64,000 nucleotides of DNA from Rattus norvegicus (GCF_036323735.1 NC_086029.1:48385857-48449856), one strand, 5' to 3'. Numbered from the stretch's first letter, positions 11,407 through 22,306 are shown. The notes: generated from the letters alone by a model not told the origin. Made by a program: numbers and translations.

Positions 11407-11709
11407 AAGTCCTAAACTTCAGTGGAAGACTGGGAGGAGAGAACAGATATGGTGGAAAGCTGATGTGACCTTGGAAGTGTGTTATGACCCCAGACATCCA
11501 GGTGACGTGAGCCATCTCACCAAGAGAGTCCTGAAGGATACGATCCCACAAGAGTGTTTCCACAACAAGGGAGCCAGAGGGGCTCAGAAAAGCAAAACAC
11601 ATGATTGACAAGACAAATGCAAACTAGATTGTGAAGAAGGTTTTTCTATTCCAGGAACAAAGCTGTCCCCACCACCTCTCAGAAGCAGCACAACTTCATC
11701 TCTTACAAT
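11407..11709. other. Non-repetitive DNA, nothing recognised
   Basis: About 300 bp of mixed sequence between two minus-strand SINEs. Confidence 0.4.
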
Positions 11710-11922
11710 TTCTCTAAGATTCATTTATTCTTGTTTTGCATGTATGAGGATTTTTGTGGCACATACCTAAGTGTACCACATTCATGCAGTACCACAGAGG
11801 CCAGAAGGTGGAGACTGATTCCCATGGAACCAAAGTTATGGACAGTGGGTGCTGGGAACCGAACCCAGAACCTCTGCAAGAAGAGTGAGTGTGCTCAACC
11901 ACTGAGCCGTCTCTTCAGCTCC
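11710..11922 (-). mobile_element. B3-type SINE (B2 superfamily)
   Basis: Reverse orientation: AAGATTCATTTATTCTTG, GGCCAGAAGGTGGAGACTG, GGTGCTGGGAACCGAACCC and CAACCACTGAGCCGTCTC, in that order. The extra GTTATGGACAGTGGGTGC segment distinguishes B3 from canonical B2. Confidence 0.85.
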
Positions 11923-12314
11923 ACCCCTGACTCCATTAGACTAATAAGAGGTTAATGGAGTTCCTGTGGTGCTGTCCCCAGGAGTGGTGGTTCCTGGTGA
12001 GGGCTCTCTTCTTGCATTTGAGTGTCTCCAGGGATGTATAGGATGGGAGTGGTTTACAGAGACACTGAGGTGTACTTTTAGAGACCCATCTGCAAATATG
12101 GCCACCCTGGCAGCTGGGACTTCAACATGTGTTCTGGGGATGATATATATAACACTCAGTCCCCATCACAGGCATGCAGAGCTCTGTCCTGGGCTTACAG
12201 GAGCAGTCGGTCTGTTATTATCCTCTCTTTTCACACCTGCTCCTTGGAGGAGCCACGCACTAGCTGTTTCCACAACTAGATAACAGCAGTGAGCTAGGAA
12301 GCTGCCTCCCTCAC
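11923..12314. other. Non-repetitive DNA, nothing recognised
   Basis: Mixed sequence carrying a 105-codon frame (11966-12283) without domain resemblance. Confidence 0.4.
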
Positions 12315-13365
12315 TGTGGTTAGAATGATCAGGTACAAAAACATTAATAAGCTCTGGTAAGCATTCAGAGAAAGGGAAACCCGTTTGCATGGCTGGTGGG
12401 AATGTCAGTTAAAACAGCCATTATGGAAGACAACCTGGAGTGGTGGCCCAAGAAAGGTTAAAAATAGAACTACCACTTGATGCTCCTGGGTATTTATCTA
12501 AATAACTTGAAACTAGTCCATCAAAGAGACAGATGCTCACCCAGGTTCACAGCAATGACCAGTACAACAGCCAAAGCATGGACTCAATCTAGGTGTCCAC
12601 CAACCAATGAAGTTTGTGTGGGAATATGAGTGTATTTATATATACATGTGTGTATATATATGTGTGTGTGTATATATGTGTGCATGTGTGTATATATGTG
12701 TGTGTATACATATAATGGGTGTATATGTGTATATGTGTGAATATCGTGTATGTATGTGTATGTGCATGTGTATATGTGTATTTGTGTGTATATATGTATG
12801 CGTGTATATGTATGTGTGTGTATATATGCATATGTGTATGTGTGTATATATGTATGTATATATGTATATATGTGTGTGTATATGTATGTAAGTGTATGTA
12901 TATATATATGCATATATACTGTCACAAAGAAAGATGCAGTCTTACTGATTGTGTCAACACAGATTGAATCTAGAAGACTTACGTCAGGTGAAACAAGACC
13001 AAGACAGACAGACAAATACCACTTGCTCTTGCTTCCATGTATACTCTAAAAGTGCTAATCTCACAACAGTATAGGAGAGTGGTTTCCTAACAGTGGCCCA
13101 GAGAGGGGGTTGTGGGGGACTGGTCAGTGAGCACAAAGGTAACAGTTACACAGAAGGACATCCTATAGCACAGCAGGGTGACTGAGGCTAATGATACTAT
13201 GGAATATTTATTTGAAAATAACTGGAAGATTCTGAATGTTTGAGGCGGTGCATATGCTAAGTACCCGACTTGTTCTTTACATATACATACACAGCAGGGC
13301 ACTGTATCAGAGGACTACCCCTGTGCCTCATAAATCTGAACAATTATGTGCCAGTTAAAAAAAGA
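12315..13365 (+). mobile_element. Old L1: ORF2 3' end and 3' UTR, with internal expansion
   Basis: The left part encodes a decayed ORF2 C-terminus: GCTGGTGGGAATG, a segment giving the residues KIELPL, TGGGTATTTATCTAAAT and AGGTGTCCACC follow in the expected order. The TG/TA array then replaces the L1 stretch that normally contains a short TATACACA-like word. After the array comes L1-like 3' sequence ending near 13365. It is full of stops and inert. Confidence 0.8.
12628..12915. repeat. TG/TA compound microsatellite inside L1
   Basis: About 290 bp of TGTGTATA-type words with drifting composition, bounded on both sides by L1 sequence. Val/Cys/Tyr frames on the plus strand and Ile/His/Tyr frames on the minus strand are repeat translation. 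Confidence 0.95.
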
Positions 13366-13370
13366 AGCGG

Positions 13371-13510
13371 AGCCAGGCGCCGTCGTTCCAACCGTGATCT
13401 CAGCACTTGAGAGGCTGAGGCATGAGGATGGCTGAGAGTTGAAGCCCGTCCTGGACTACACAGAGTAGGGCCCATCCTGTACCACTAAGTGAGATCCTAC
13501 CAAAAACAAG
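13371..13510 (+). mobile_element. B1 SINE, diverged
   Basis: It starts AGCCAGGCGCCGTCGTTCC and continues through CAGCACTTGAGAGGCTGAGG and GTCCTGGACTACACAGAG in B1 order. The A-rich tail follows at CCAAAAACAAGG. Confidence 0.88.
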
Positions 13511-13547
13511 GACAGTAAGAACCAAGTATAGATTTAGGGTTGGGGCT

Positions 13548-13620
13548 GCAGCTCAGTGGTGAAGCTCCTCCCTAATACGCATGAGCCAAGTTAATTCCCA
13601 GCATTCCCTGCACCCTGCAC
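13548..13620 (+). mobile_element. Old ID-like SINE
   Basis: GGGCTGCAGCTCAGTGGTG resembles an ID A box, and AGTTAATTCCCAGCATTCC a decayed B-box end. It lacks an A tail and is far more diverged than the six young ID copies. Confidence 0.6.
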
Positions 13621-13721
13621 ATGCGCAGACCTCCCAAATACCTGCAGTACCTGGGGAGGAGGCAAATAAGCAAACAAGAAAACTCATTGTGGTGCAGCCA
13701 GGTAACTAAGCTGCACACTGG

Positions 13722-13808
13722 TTTTAAAATATCAATCCGGCCCGTCCTGCCCGATAGGACACTGTTTAAAATATCAATCCAGCCTGTCATTCCCGATGGG
13801 ACACACTG
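13722..13808. repeat. 42-bp tandem duplication
   Basis: TTAAAATATCAATCC begins at 13724 and again at 13766. The units contain CCCGTCCTGCCCGATAGGAC and CCTGTCATTCCCGATGGGAC respectively, so they have diverged at several positions. A minus-strand frame shows the matching 14-residue repeat, with no other coding evidence. Confidence 0.9.
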
Positions 13809-15319
13809 TTCCTGACCCTTCTTTAAGTTTCTCAAGTGGAGACTTCCGGATCTTTATGAAAAGCCATGTCCCGAATCTTTTCAGATTCCCGGTCTGAGAG
13901 GAATGCCAACACCAAGCTCACTACAGGCTGTCCTTCTCAACGCATCAAAGTAGCCTGGGTGCGTGGGTCTTGAGAAAGGTGGACAAGACTGTAAAAGCAC
14001 ACAGAGTGACCTCTCTAGATGGGAAGCCTTCGCCAAAGATCGCGAAGTTCTTCTCTCTCACCACCTCCCTGTGTGGCTCTCCACCACCCCACCCACCCAC
14101 CCACTGACTTGTTGCTCTAAAGGACAGGGAGAAAAAGCAAACGGCTAAGAGGGAAAGCCACGCTGGGAGCAGTCATTACGCATTTGACATTTCTAAACTG
14201 GGCTTGACAGGGGAAAATATTTATCTATCAGAAAATAGTTTCAGCCGTGGGCAATTTGGTGCAAAATGTTTAGCTGATGGAAAACCATAACTCAGGGTGA
14301 CTGGCTTTTAATGTAAGACGTTCTTGAAGGCCACCCAATCACCAGCGCTTCCAACAACCTGGAAAATTTAGAGCAGCTTGGAAAAATAGCAGGGGTCCGG
14401 GGAGGCAGCCAGGGCACAGTAGGGATCGGATCATGTACGTGCTTCAGAGACGTGGATGAAGTTAATATTAGATTATAACCAAAAGCAAAAACGCAGGCTG
14501 TGTTTAAGCAGGTTCTCTCTGCCAGTGCCTTCTCTGAAAGCCGAAAGCATCTTCCAACACGAGATGCTCTGCCATTTGTCTATCCAGTCCTGTCCCTTCT
14601 AGGTTTCTGGGAAAAAGGCTGTGTGTGCCCAAAGCCCCCTCCAGCAGTGGAAAGGACTGCCTTGCTGGTGGTTGGACAAGCCATTCCACAGCGCCCTGAG
14701 CAGCCTCCTGGGCGGCCACACTGGCCACCTGAGGTCCTCCTCCTGCTGGGCTAGCCTGCTCTGAGCCTCCTGATATTGGGAGGTCGGTTCATCTGTTACT
14801 TTACCAACAACTTCCCTAAAGAAATTGTCTTCTAGAACTTTCTTACGCCCACAGTCCTTTCTGCTATTGCTTTCGTACTAAAGTTGAAAACAGTGAGTGG
14901 CTTGAGCACGAGAAAACCATCAGCAGAAAGTGATCCCAGGCTTTCGACATTCAACCTTCCCCCAGGCCAATCTGCCCTTCATCTAATCCCAACTGCGTAC
15001 AGGAGGCTGTCAGCCACCCCCAGGTTCAAATCCTGCCTTCCTACTGCCGTTGGAATGGTCTCCCACACTACGGCACGGTGCAACACACACTAACCATCCA
15101 GCCGTGGTGTTTCCCCAGAAACCTCACCGTGTTCTCTACCACCAAGACCCCCCAGGTCTGGGAACATGACAGGAGGGAATAGTATCTTGAGAGCTCTTAT
15201 ACTCCAGTTAACTGCCCCCCAGCTCTGCTCGGAGACCGTTTCCCTATCCAACCCCCAATGCTGGCTGTCATACCCTACCGTAGCACTGTCCTGCACACGT
15301 CTGTGACTGCCTGTTTACA
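13809..15319. other. Unique DNA; possible conserved non-coding block
   Basis: No recognised repeat over about 1.5 kb. The subregion at about 14160-14400 has AT-rich words typical of transcription-factor sites (CATTACGCATTTGAC, TTATCTATCAG) and no low complexity. I see no exon. Confidence 0.4.
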
Positions 15320-15450
15320 CGGCTGCTTCCTGTTAGACCACTGGAGGAGGGCAAAGGCTGCATCCTATCCTCTGTGGTAGCCCCGTGGCCCATCCCTGGG
15401 TTGAATGGATCATGGATGTTGAACAAATACTTGATGACTCCATTAATGCA
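15320..15450 (+). mobile_element. L2-like 3' end remnant
   Basis: CCACTGGAGGAGGGCAAAGG, CATCCTATCCTCTGTGG and GAACAAATACTTGATGACTC fit the order of an L2-type 3' end that normally ends in a TGAATGAA-like tail. It is strongly diverged, so the call is tentative. Confidence 0.45.
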
Positions 15451-15902
15451 ATCCCAAAAACCAATGTTTTGGTTAAGCCGCGTGGAAGCACAGGTATGTG
15501 AGCCTTTCAGACCTACAAGAGTGACGGCTGTATGATTCTAGCTACTAAACGAAACCCTTGGGGAAACTGCCCTAGGTCTAGGGAGCCCTTGATGCTACCT
15601 CTAAGAGATACAGAGGAGGTGAAGCCCAGGAAGAGAAGTACGAGAGTTCACAGAGGACAGCAAGGTAAAAGGGAAGAGAATTTCGAAAAGGACCAAGCAG
15701 GCATTTCCAATCGATTACACGCTGACAATTTTTCCTGGTCTCCCAAATATTGCCCTTCAGCCTTCCAAACCATCTGGAAAATTCCTTCTTCTGGATGAAG
15801 CATGATCCTGCCAAGTGTGAGCTCCAAACCTTCTGACAGCCACAGTGAAGCTTGTCAAACTGTGGGGTACTTTACGAGGGGGGCGGGGAACATCTGACAT
15901 AG
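15451..15902. other. Non-repetitive DNA, nothing recognised
   Basis: Mixed sequence with an 88-codon plus-strand frame (15532-15798) that has no recognised domain. Confidence 0.4.
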
Positions 15903-16026
15903 AAAAATCCATTCGGAGGGGGTTGGGGATTTAGCTCAGCGGTAGAGCGCTTGCCTAGCAAGAGCAAGGCCCTGGGTTCGGTCCCCAGCTCCGGAAAAAA
16001 AATTAAAAAAAAAAAAATCCATTCGG
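15903..16026 (+). mobile_element. ID element with perfect target-site duplication
   Basis: The body runs about 15917-15993 with intact B box and an A-box variant (TAGCTCAGCGG). The A-rich tail has a TT interruption. The duplication AAAAATCCATTCGG is identical at 15903-15916 and 16013-16026. It has the GGTTGGGG and CTAGCAAG variants. Confidence 0.97.
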
Positions 16027-17017
16027 TCTTACTCATCTTTCGGAGAACTCCGTAATCTTGGGATTAAGTAGCAGAGACACGGTGCACTTGGGTGGCTAAA
16101 TGGGAACGTCCCAGAAAAGCCAGCTTCTGGGAGAAAAAGAAAGCTCAAGGTCAGTGAGGGGGGGAAAGGTAAAAAACGGTTTCATTTGAGTTGAAGTAGA
16201 GAACATATTACTCTCCTCATGAGTAACTTGGGGTGTGATGCGCAAAGACAGAGTCACCCTGACAGCTTTCGTCTATGAGAAATATTACCATGGACACAAG
16301 CAATGACTCAAATACACCGTTTGACCAATGGCAGAAAAGCCATCCTGTGCGGCTGGGATGACCTGTTACAGTCGGTCTGAAGGGGTCTTGGGTTAGTCAA
16401 GTGAGACAATTATGCAACACATCAATAGAAAACCAACTCCAAAATGTCCTAGAGCGCATGGAGTTCAGGCATTTGGGCATTGACTCCGTGCTGTAGAGAT
16501 GCCTACCCAGGGGGGATGCATTCCACACAGTGATCGCCACATCACAGGCACTCGGAGGCGCCAAAGTCAGCCTGGGAAGCCCAGAGTGGCCATTTTCCAA
16601 ACATCCATCAAAGGCATGGTTCTAGATTCCAAGGGTACACAGGCAACAAAGGAATTACTCGGGTCCCCCAGGCTCTTCTGCAAGAGCCGACCCGGAAGAC
16701 AGAATGTCCAGGCACCCTGCAAAGGAGATGAGAAGCAGCCTTGGTTGGCTGCAGTACGAGGGCAATGTTGCTCAGAGCGGAGAGAAGGTGGGGCAATCCG
16801 TGAAGATACCACATAGGAGAGAGGCTGAGCGTCGCGTTCCTGTGAGATAGTATCTTCAGAGAGGAAAATGGTGCTTTGCTCCTGAGAAGGGGCAGAATGT
16901 AACTAAGGACATGAAATTTCTTACTGTTTTTCATGTCGGTATGAAGCCACTAAGAAACGATAGCCTCACCTGACTTAGACACAATTATAAGGTCCTGTTT
17001 ATTGGTTTTGTTGCTTA
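16027..17017. other. Unique DNA, nothing recognised
   Basis: About 1 kb without a recognisable repeat. Overlapping frames of 80-108 codons near 16499-16934 occur on both strands, contradict each other and show no domain. Confidence 0.45.
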
Positions 17018-17068
17018 CTGCAGTGCTGGCACTCAAACCCAGGACCTCGTGCATACCGGGAAAGGGCT
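17018..17068 (-). mobile_element. Old tRNA-derived SINE head, fragment
   Basis: TGCTGGCACTCAAACCCAGGACC followed by GTGCATACCGGGAAAGGGCT is the reverse of an ID/B4-like head with B box. It is short and decayed. Confidence 0.55.
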
Positions 17069-17339
17069 GTAGTTATTCTGAATTTTTCTGTTTTTTGTTT
17101 TAAAAGAGTGCTGTCCTTTTGTGGATAAATTTATCTCGTTTACTTTTATTGGTATGTGTTCAGGGATATTTCTGATGTTTTCCTCCTTCCTTCCCTTAAA
17201 TTTCGAGACAAACAAAGTCAATTAAATGAAGGATGTATTCAGTGAAGAATCTTCTCGGAGTTGATGCAACTGAAGACCCAGCTGAGGTAGAGCTGGGCCT
17301 GACCCTCACCTGAGAGAACTCTCTCCGTGTTTCCCCAGT

Positions 17340-17765
17340 CACCAGTTCTCCCGGGTCACCAGCCTGACCTCTCAGTCCATGAATGGTTTTGCATCTTTTT
17401 TAACATTACACAACTGGAATCATGTGCCAACGTGTGCATTCATCCTTAGCTTCTTTTACCAAGTAGGATGCTTAAGAGATTTGGTCCTGCCATTGTATAC
17501 AGTTGTGGTTTGCCCGTTCTCCCATTGAAGAGCGTTACATGGTGTGGCCATAGCACAGTGGAGGTGGGCAGGCCTCCGAGCACCAGAGTCAGTGCCACCG
17601 TGAGCTCTGCTGAATTTGTTCTTGTGATTGTGAGACTGCACTCATGCTTGGCACACGCCTGGGAGTGGAATCACTAGCAGAGTTTGTGAAGTGTTCAGTT
17701 CAGCATATCCTTCCAAAGGAATTGCGCAGATTTGCACTCCCATCAGCAATCTGAAAGCCAACGTG
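17340..17765 (-). mobile_element. Ancient L1 (L1M-type) fragment
   Basis: The antisense L1M landmarks follow in order: a decayed ACAACTGGAATCATGTG, CATTCATCCTTAGCTTC, GGGAGTGGAATCACTAGCAG, TATCCTTCCAAAGGAATTG and TTTGCACTCCCATCAGCAA. Many substitutions and indels show great age. Confidence 0.75.
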
Positions 17766-18404
17766 ATTTACATTAATAAAATGCCGTTCTTTTCCCTGGC
17801 GAAGCATATACTGGAGAAATACTTTCTGTATCAAATGGTCCTGCCTGGAGACTTAGATCTGAAACTTTTTTTTGCCACTTCCTTAGAACAAAACTGAGTT
17901 AGCCACACTGTTATTAAAAGGACAGAGATCAGAAAAAAAAAAAAAACCTAGAGATTCTGATAACACTCTGGCCTCCTCTCCAAGTCAGATGAATAATCTA
18001 AATAAAGGTTAACAAAATGGCACAAAATAACAGTTGACTGTTACCAAGCCCAAGCCAGATGGCAGGGGAATCCCAAGCGTTTCCAGGAAGTCCAGGCTCT
18101 TGTTTTGAATTCATCTGGCCAAAGCTTGGGTAAAATTGGACATGTCAAACTCACAGGCCAAACAGAAAACAATGCTTACGTATCTCGTGTGTGGCAAAGA
18201 ATTTCCTGAGACACATCCGGAGGAAGACGCTGGCAACTGAAAAGCCCATGAGAGACACTGCGCAGACTTCCCTGATTTTCCCCTACACAGCCGCCAGCGT
18301 CCAGGACTGTTGGTTTTCAGAAGAGCTCAGGTAAATTGGAAATGAGTTCCAAACTACCCCAAGACTAGAAAACCATTCTAAGCAGCAGGAAGAATCAAGA
18401 AAAT

Positions 18405-18407
<3 letters not shown>
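17766..18407. other. Unique DNA; possible conserved non-coding block
   Basis: No transposon was seen. The part at about 17990-18350 has balanced composition with CpG retained (CCGCCAGCGTCC) and words like GGTTAACAAAATGG. It could be a regulatory element; this is inference only. Confidence 0.35.

Positions 18408-18465
<58 letters not shown>
18408..18465. repeat. (GA)n microsatellite
   Basis: Twenty-nine uninterrupted AG dinucleotides. Confidence 0.98.
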
Positions 18466-18468
<3 letters not shown>

Positions 18469-18831
18469 CCCTGCCCCCAACAGTAATGTTTCTCTACAGA
18501 CTGGAAAGGGGGAAGCCATTTCGTGCACAGGCCCATTCAAGGGCACAAAGTATTTCCTGCCATATCTCATCCCTGTAAAACATGCCAATTGTTTCTTCTT
18601 AATGTTAAAGTCCCATTCATGAGCTAGCCTCAGCCTCTCTCTGTCTCTGTCTGTCCCACAGTCACCTCTGTCTCACACGTTAAGACCAATCCCACCTGAG
18701 AAGACGCAGGACACTCCCAGGATGCTCTTCTCTTGGCTCTACCTACCATGCATCCTGACATTGCCAGTCTTATAAAAACACACTGTTCTATTTTTATTCC
18801 TTGCTGATGATATTTATTCTTTCAAATTCAG
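18466..18831. other. Non-repetitive DNA, nothing recognised
   Basis: Mixed sequence with a short CT-rich patch near 18630-18655. Confidence 0.4.
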
Positions 18832-18965
18832 AGGTTGGGGGACAACAGGATGGCCCAGCAAGCACAGGCTCCTCTCACGGAACCTGACAACTTAAATTCA
18901 ATTCCAGGAACACACTTGGTGGAAAGGAAAGAGACAGCTCCCTTAAGTACTTCTCTGACCTATAG
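18832..18965 (+). mobile_element. tRNA-derived rodent SINE (B3/B4-like)
   Basis: GACAACAGGATGGCCCAGCA, ACCTGACAACTTAAATTCAA, CACACTTGGTGGAAAGG and TACTTCTCTGACCTATAGCAC follow the order of a B2-superfamily SINE whose 3' end is the phrase TCTGACCT before a CA tail. The exact subfamily is uncertain. Confidence 0.7.
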
Positions 18966-18976
18966 CACAAACACAC

Positions 18977-19022
<46 letters not shown>

Positions 19023-19376
19023 ACACACACCATCTACCACATACATGCCACACATGCCACACACATACACAACACACAAACACCCCCCCACACACAAAAA
19101 AACCACACATACCACACACACAAATATACAGATACACAGATACACACACATTATCCACCTCCCCCACACACAAACCACCACACATACTTGCCACACATGC
19201 CACACACACCACACACATGACACATACACCACACCACACAAACACACACATACTATACATACCACACACACAGCACACACACAAACAACACACACACAAA
19301 ACACCACATACACTACACACATATACCATACCACACAACACACATACACATATACCACCCCACACAAACATCCCTT
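18966..19376. repeat. Complex CA/CCACA-rich array
   Basis: About 410 bp of CA with frequent CCACACA, CATGCCACAC and ACATACCAC variants, directly 3' of a SINE. The 181-codon plus-strand and 142-codon minus-strand frames are repeat translation. Confidence 0.96.
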
Positions 19377-19740
19377 TTAGGATGAACTGCAGTGCTCTTG
19401 ATCCCAGGTGGCCATCCCCACCCTCACACTCACCCTAAAGGGCACAGAGGTGTTCACATGCTTCAAAGCTTCCTCCCTATCCCTGCCCACTTGGTTCAGC
19501 CTTCAGAAAGTGTGGTGGGATGAAGCTGAAGGCGCTGTTACCAATGTTCAGGACCTGCTGCAAAGTTCTGGTTCCCCACTGTGCGTGACTGTTCCACTCT
19601 CTGATCCTGGAGTCAGCAGGGGACTGAGCCCTCTATGCCCAAAAATTCATAAAAACTAAGTCAGCAGCAAGTACAATGTCAGGTGCAAGGTGTGACGCCA
19701 AAAACTGGTGTAAAGTAAACTAGGGGTTTTTGGTTTGAAT
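19377..19740. other. Non-repetitive DNA, nothing recognised
   Basis: Mixed sequence without recognised repeats. Confidence 0.4.
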
Positions 19741-19900
19741 TTTTTGTTTTGTTTTTCATTTTTTAATCCAGAATTTCATTGTGTAACCCTGGGTGTACTG
19801 GAACTCACTCTGTAGACCAGGCTGACCCCCAGTGAGTTCTGCCTACTTCTGCTTCCCAGGTGCTCAGGTTAAAGGCACACACCACCACTGACAAGCTTTT
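19741..19900 (-). mobile_element. B1 SINE
   Basis: Reverse B1: a T/G-rich tail, GGAACTCACTCTGTAGACCA, GGCTGACCCCCAGTGAG and AGGTTAAAGGCACACACCA. Diverged at many positions. Confidence 0.85.
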
Positions 19901-20197
19901 TGACCCCATGAAATTGGCTACATAACCCTGTCTCCACCTTGAACTTCAGGGGCAGCAAGAATACTGCCCCAAACTTTGCTAGGGTAGTGCATTCAGCTCT
20001 GGCCACCCCATACCCACCTTACCCTTCCAACATCTTTGCCACCACTCCATGGTTTCCTCCCTGTTGGTACCTGAAAAAGCCTATAGACAGAACAGACAGA
20101 GGCCTGTTCTCTTCTAGGAAGTACCAATAAAAAAGAGAAGAGAAAAACCAGACAACAGAAAGTATGATTCAATTTTCAAATTGGTGCGATTAAAAAA
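19901..20197. other. Non-repetitive DNA, nothing recognised
   Basis: Short mixed interval between SINEs. Confidence 0.4.
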
Positions 20198-20430
20198 AAA
20201 GTGACTAAGGAGATGGTTCATTGGTAAAGCACTTGGCTGAGGATCTGAGTCAGGAACCCATAGAGACCCCAGCTTATCTGTGGTGACATGGGAGGGAGAG
20301 ACAGGGGAATCCTCAGACACTCACAGGCCAGCCAGCCTGGTGCAGACAGTGGCAAACAAGAGAGTCTGCCTCAAACAAGGTGAAAGGTGAGAGCTGACAC
20401 CCAAGGTTGCCCTCTGACCTACATATGCAC
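20198..20430 (+). mobile_element. B4/RSINE1-type composite SINE
   Basis: The tRNA-like head is GGAGATGGTTCATTGGTAAAG. The B1-like second half includes GGCCAGCCAGCCTGG and GTCTGCCTCAAACAAGG, and it ends CCTCTGACCTACATATGCAC before a CA array. That layout is typical of this family. Confidence 0.8.
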
Positions 20431-20434
20431 ACCA

Positions 20435-20487
<53 letters not shown>
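20431..20487. repeat. (CA)n microsatellite
   Basis: About 25 CA units at the 3' end of the B4-type SINE. Confidence 0.97.
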
Positions 20488-20489
<2 letters not shown>

Positions 20490-20576
20490 GCACATTCAGG
20501 AATTAGAGCACAGTAAAATGCCAACACTGAGACTTAATTTTTATAAAGTCTGGGGAGTGGCCTACTTTGCTTTCTG

Positions 20577-21133
20577 TGCTAAAAAAAAACCTTTTACCAA
20601 AAGCAACTCAGAGGAGGAAAGGACTATGTTTGGCTTACACTTCCAGGTCAAAGTCCATCAATCACTGAGGGAGTTTCAGGGAAGGAACTCAAGCAGGAAC
20701 TAAAGCAGAAGCCCTAAGGGTATGCGGTTTGCTGCTTTGCTCAGAAGCTCACGCTTTTACTAGATTTTTTTTTTTTTGTTCTTGTTGTTTTGTTTTGATT
20801 TGTTTTTTGTTTTGTTTTGTCTTTCAGGACAGAATTTCTCTGTCTCCTGCTGGCTCTCTGGGACTCACTCTGTAGGCCAGGCTGGTCTCTAACTCACAAA
20901 CTCAGCCGCTTACCTCACAGGTGCTGGGATTAAAGGCCTGTGCCTCCAGCCACCACGCCTAGTACACCCAGGGTTACACACTAGATTGCTTACACAGCCC
21001 CAAACCACCTGCTCCAGAAATGGCTTATTCCACAGTGGGCTGAGCTTCACACATCAATTAACAATCAAGACATAGCCAACCTAGCCTAGGCAACCCCTCA
21101 GTTGAGATTCCACGGTGGGTCAAGTTCACAGGT
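20577..21133 (-). mobile_element. Rodent MaLR-type LTR split by a B1
   Basis: The left part has AGGAAAGGACTATGTTTGGC and ATCAATCACTGAGGGAG. The right part has AAATGGCTTATTCCACAGTG and AACCTAGCCTAGGCAACCCC. Together they give the antisense of the same LTR family as 55348-55860 and 59968-60476. The B1 at 20765-20960 interrupts it. Confidence 0.7.
20765..20960 (-). mobile_element. B1 SINE, nested in an LTR
   Basis: Reverse B1 with a long T/G-rich tail (20765-20820), ATTTCTCTGTCTCCTGCTGG, CACTCTGTAGGCCAGGCTGG and GGTGCTGGGATTAAAGGCCT. It sits in the older LTR, so it is the later insertion. Confidence 0.9.
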
Positions 21134-21200
21134 AAAGCTAGCTAGGAATGGAAGGTCTGTCCTCATTTTATTGGAAGATACAAACAAGTTCATGGGGACA

Positions 21201-21214
21201 CACACACATGTGCA

Positions 21215-21251
<37 letters not shown>
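21201..21251. repeat. (CA)n microsatellite
   Basis: A CA run with a TGTG interruption near its left edge. Thr-His repeats in two overlapping frames are its translation. Confidence 0.96.
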
Positions 21252-21253
<2 letters not shown>

Positions 21254-21633
21254 ACATCATGTTACTGACTCGTGTTCTGCTTTTCCAGACACATTACTAT
21301 TGCAATGTATTAATGAACTCTTTAGTTCACATTTCTTTCAGAGTTGTTCTGTCAGGACCTGTTGTGGATAGACAGGACAAAGACCCCATTCTCACCCTCA
21401 GGAAGCCAGGCAGGTTTGGAAGAACAGAGAACAGGGGCTGGCAAGTGGCATCTATGTAAGGTTCCTAAGGTTCTTCTCAGCTGTGCAGAGATCCTTGGCT
21501 TAAGGCAGCTTAAGCATCCACTATTGACCAAATCCCCCAAGTCTGGAGTCTGGGAGAGGCTGAGTGTTGACAGATCGGCAAAGATGCCAATGTCTAACAT
21601 GAGCGCTGTCTCAGGTGAGCAGCTCGTCTTAGC
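21252..21633. other. Non-repetitive DNA, nothing recognised
   Basis: Mixed sequence. Complementary frames of 103-115 codons lie on both strands at 21344-21691, with no recognisable domain. Confidence 0.4.
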
Positions 21634-21872
21634 TGGTATTATGGTTGGTTTTAGTGTTAACATGCCAACAAAATTAGGATCACCAAAGTAGGGGACTCAC
21701 CTGAAGAACTGCCCTGGTTGCCTCCGTCCATGTGGGAAGACCCCCTTGTGTGGGTGGCACCTCCTGGAAGCAGTCCAGACTTCTTAAAAAGCACACGATA
21801 GGAGGAAGATGGCTTGTTCTTGGCTTGCTTGGCCTTCCCTCTTGCCACTGAGATGGCCTGCTGCTGCCTGAG

Positions 21873-21957
21873 GATGATGATGGTGATGATGATGGTGGTG
21901 GTGAAGATGATGATGATGATGATGATGACGACGACGACGACGATGACAACGATGACA
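21873..21957. repeat. (GAT)n then (GAC)n trinucleotide array
   Basis: GATGATGGT-type units turn into a pure GAT run and then five GAC units. On the minus strand this is a poly-Ser frame. It is not a coding indication. Confidence 0.96.
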
Positions 21958-22224
21958 TTGATTTATTCCCTGATAGCAAAACCTATATTTACAGGCTTCT
22001 GTTGAGGACTAGGGAACTTCCAGGCTTTCAATGACAGATTGGAAATTCCTGAGGCATCCAGGCTTGTGAACAAGATGATTGCTGGGTTTTCGGCCTCTCT
22101 GTCATGACAGCTGCTCTAGGATTACTCCAACTGATGGAGAGCACAGGCTCTAGGATCAAGGAATGACTGGTTTCTCAGTCTCCCAGGTGTAAGACCACTG
22201 TTGTTATTATTTTAATGAAAGCTG

Positions 22225-22227
<3 letters not shown>

Positions 22228-22263
<36 letters not shown>
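22228..22263. repeat. (CA)n microsatellite
   Basis: About 18 CA units near the 3' end of the LTR-like element. Confidence 0.97.
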
Positions 22264-22266
<3 letters not shown>

Positions 22267-22306
22267 CACTGGGTTCTGTTTTTTCTGGAGAACCCTGACC
22301 AATAGA

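Larger units (their letters stand above)
21634..22306 (+). mobile_element. Rodent/mammalian MaLR-like LTR with internal arrays
   Basis: It has the opening TGGTATTATGGTTGGTTTTAG, TGTGTGGGTGGCACCTCCTGG, ACAGGCTTCTGTTGAGG and a 3' phrase TTTCTGGAGAACCCTGACCA that normally precedes the terminus. A GAT/GAC array (21873-21957) and a CA run (22228-22263) have grown inside it. Confidence 0.6.
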
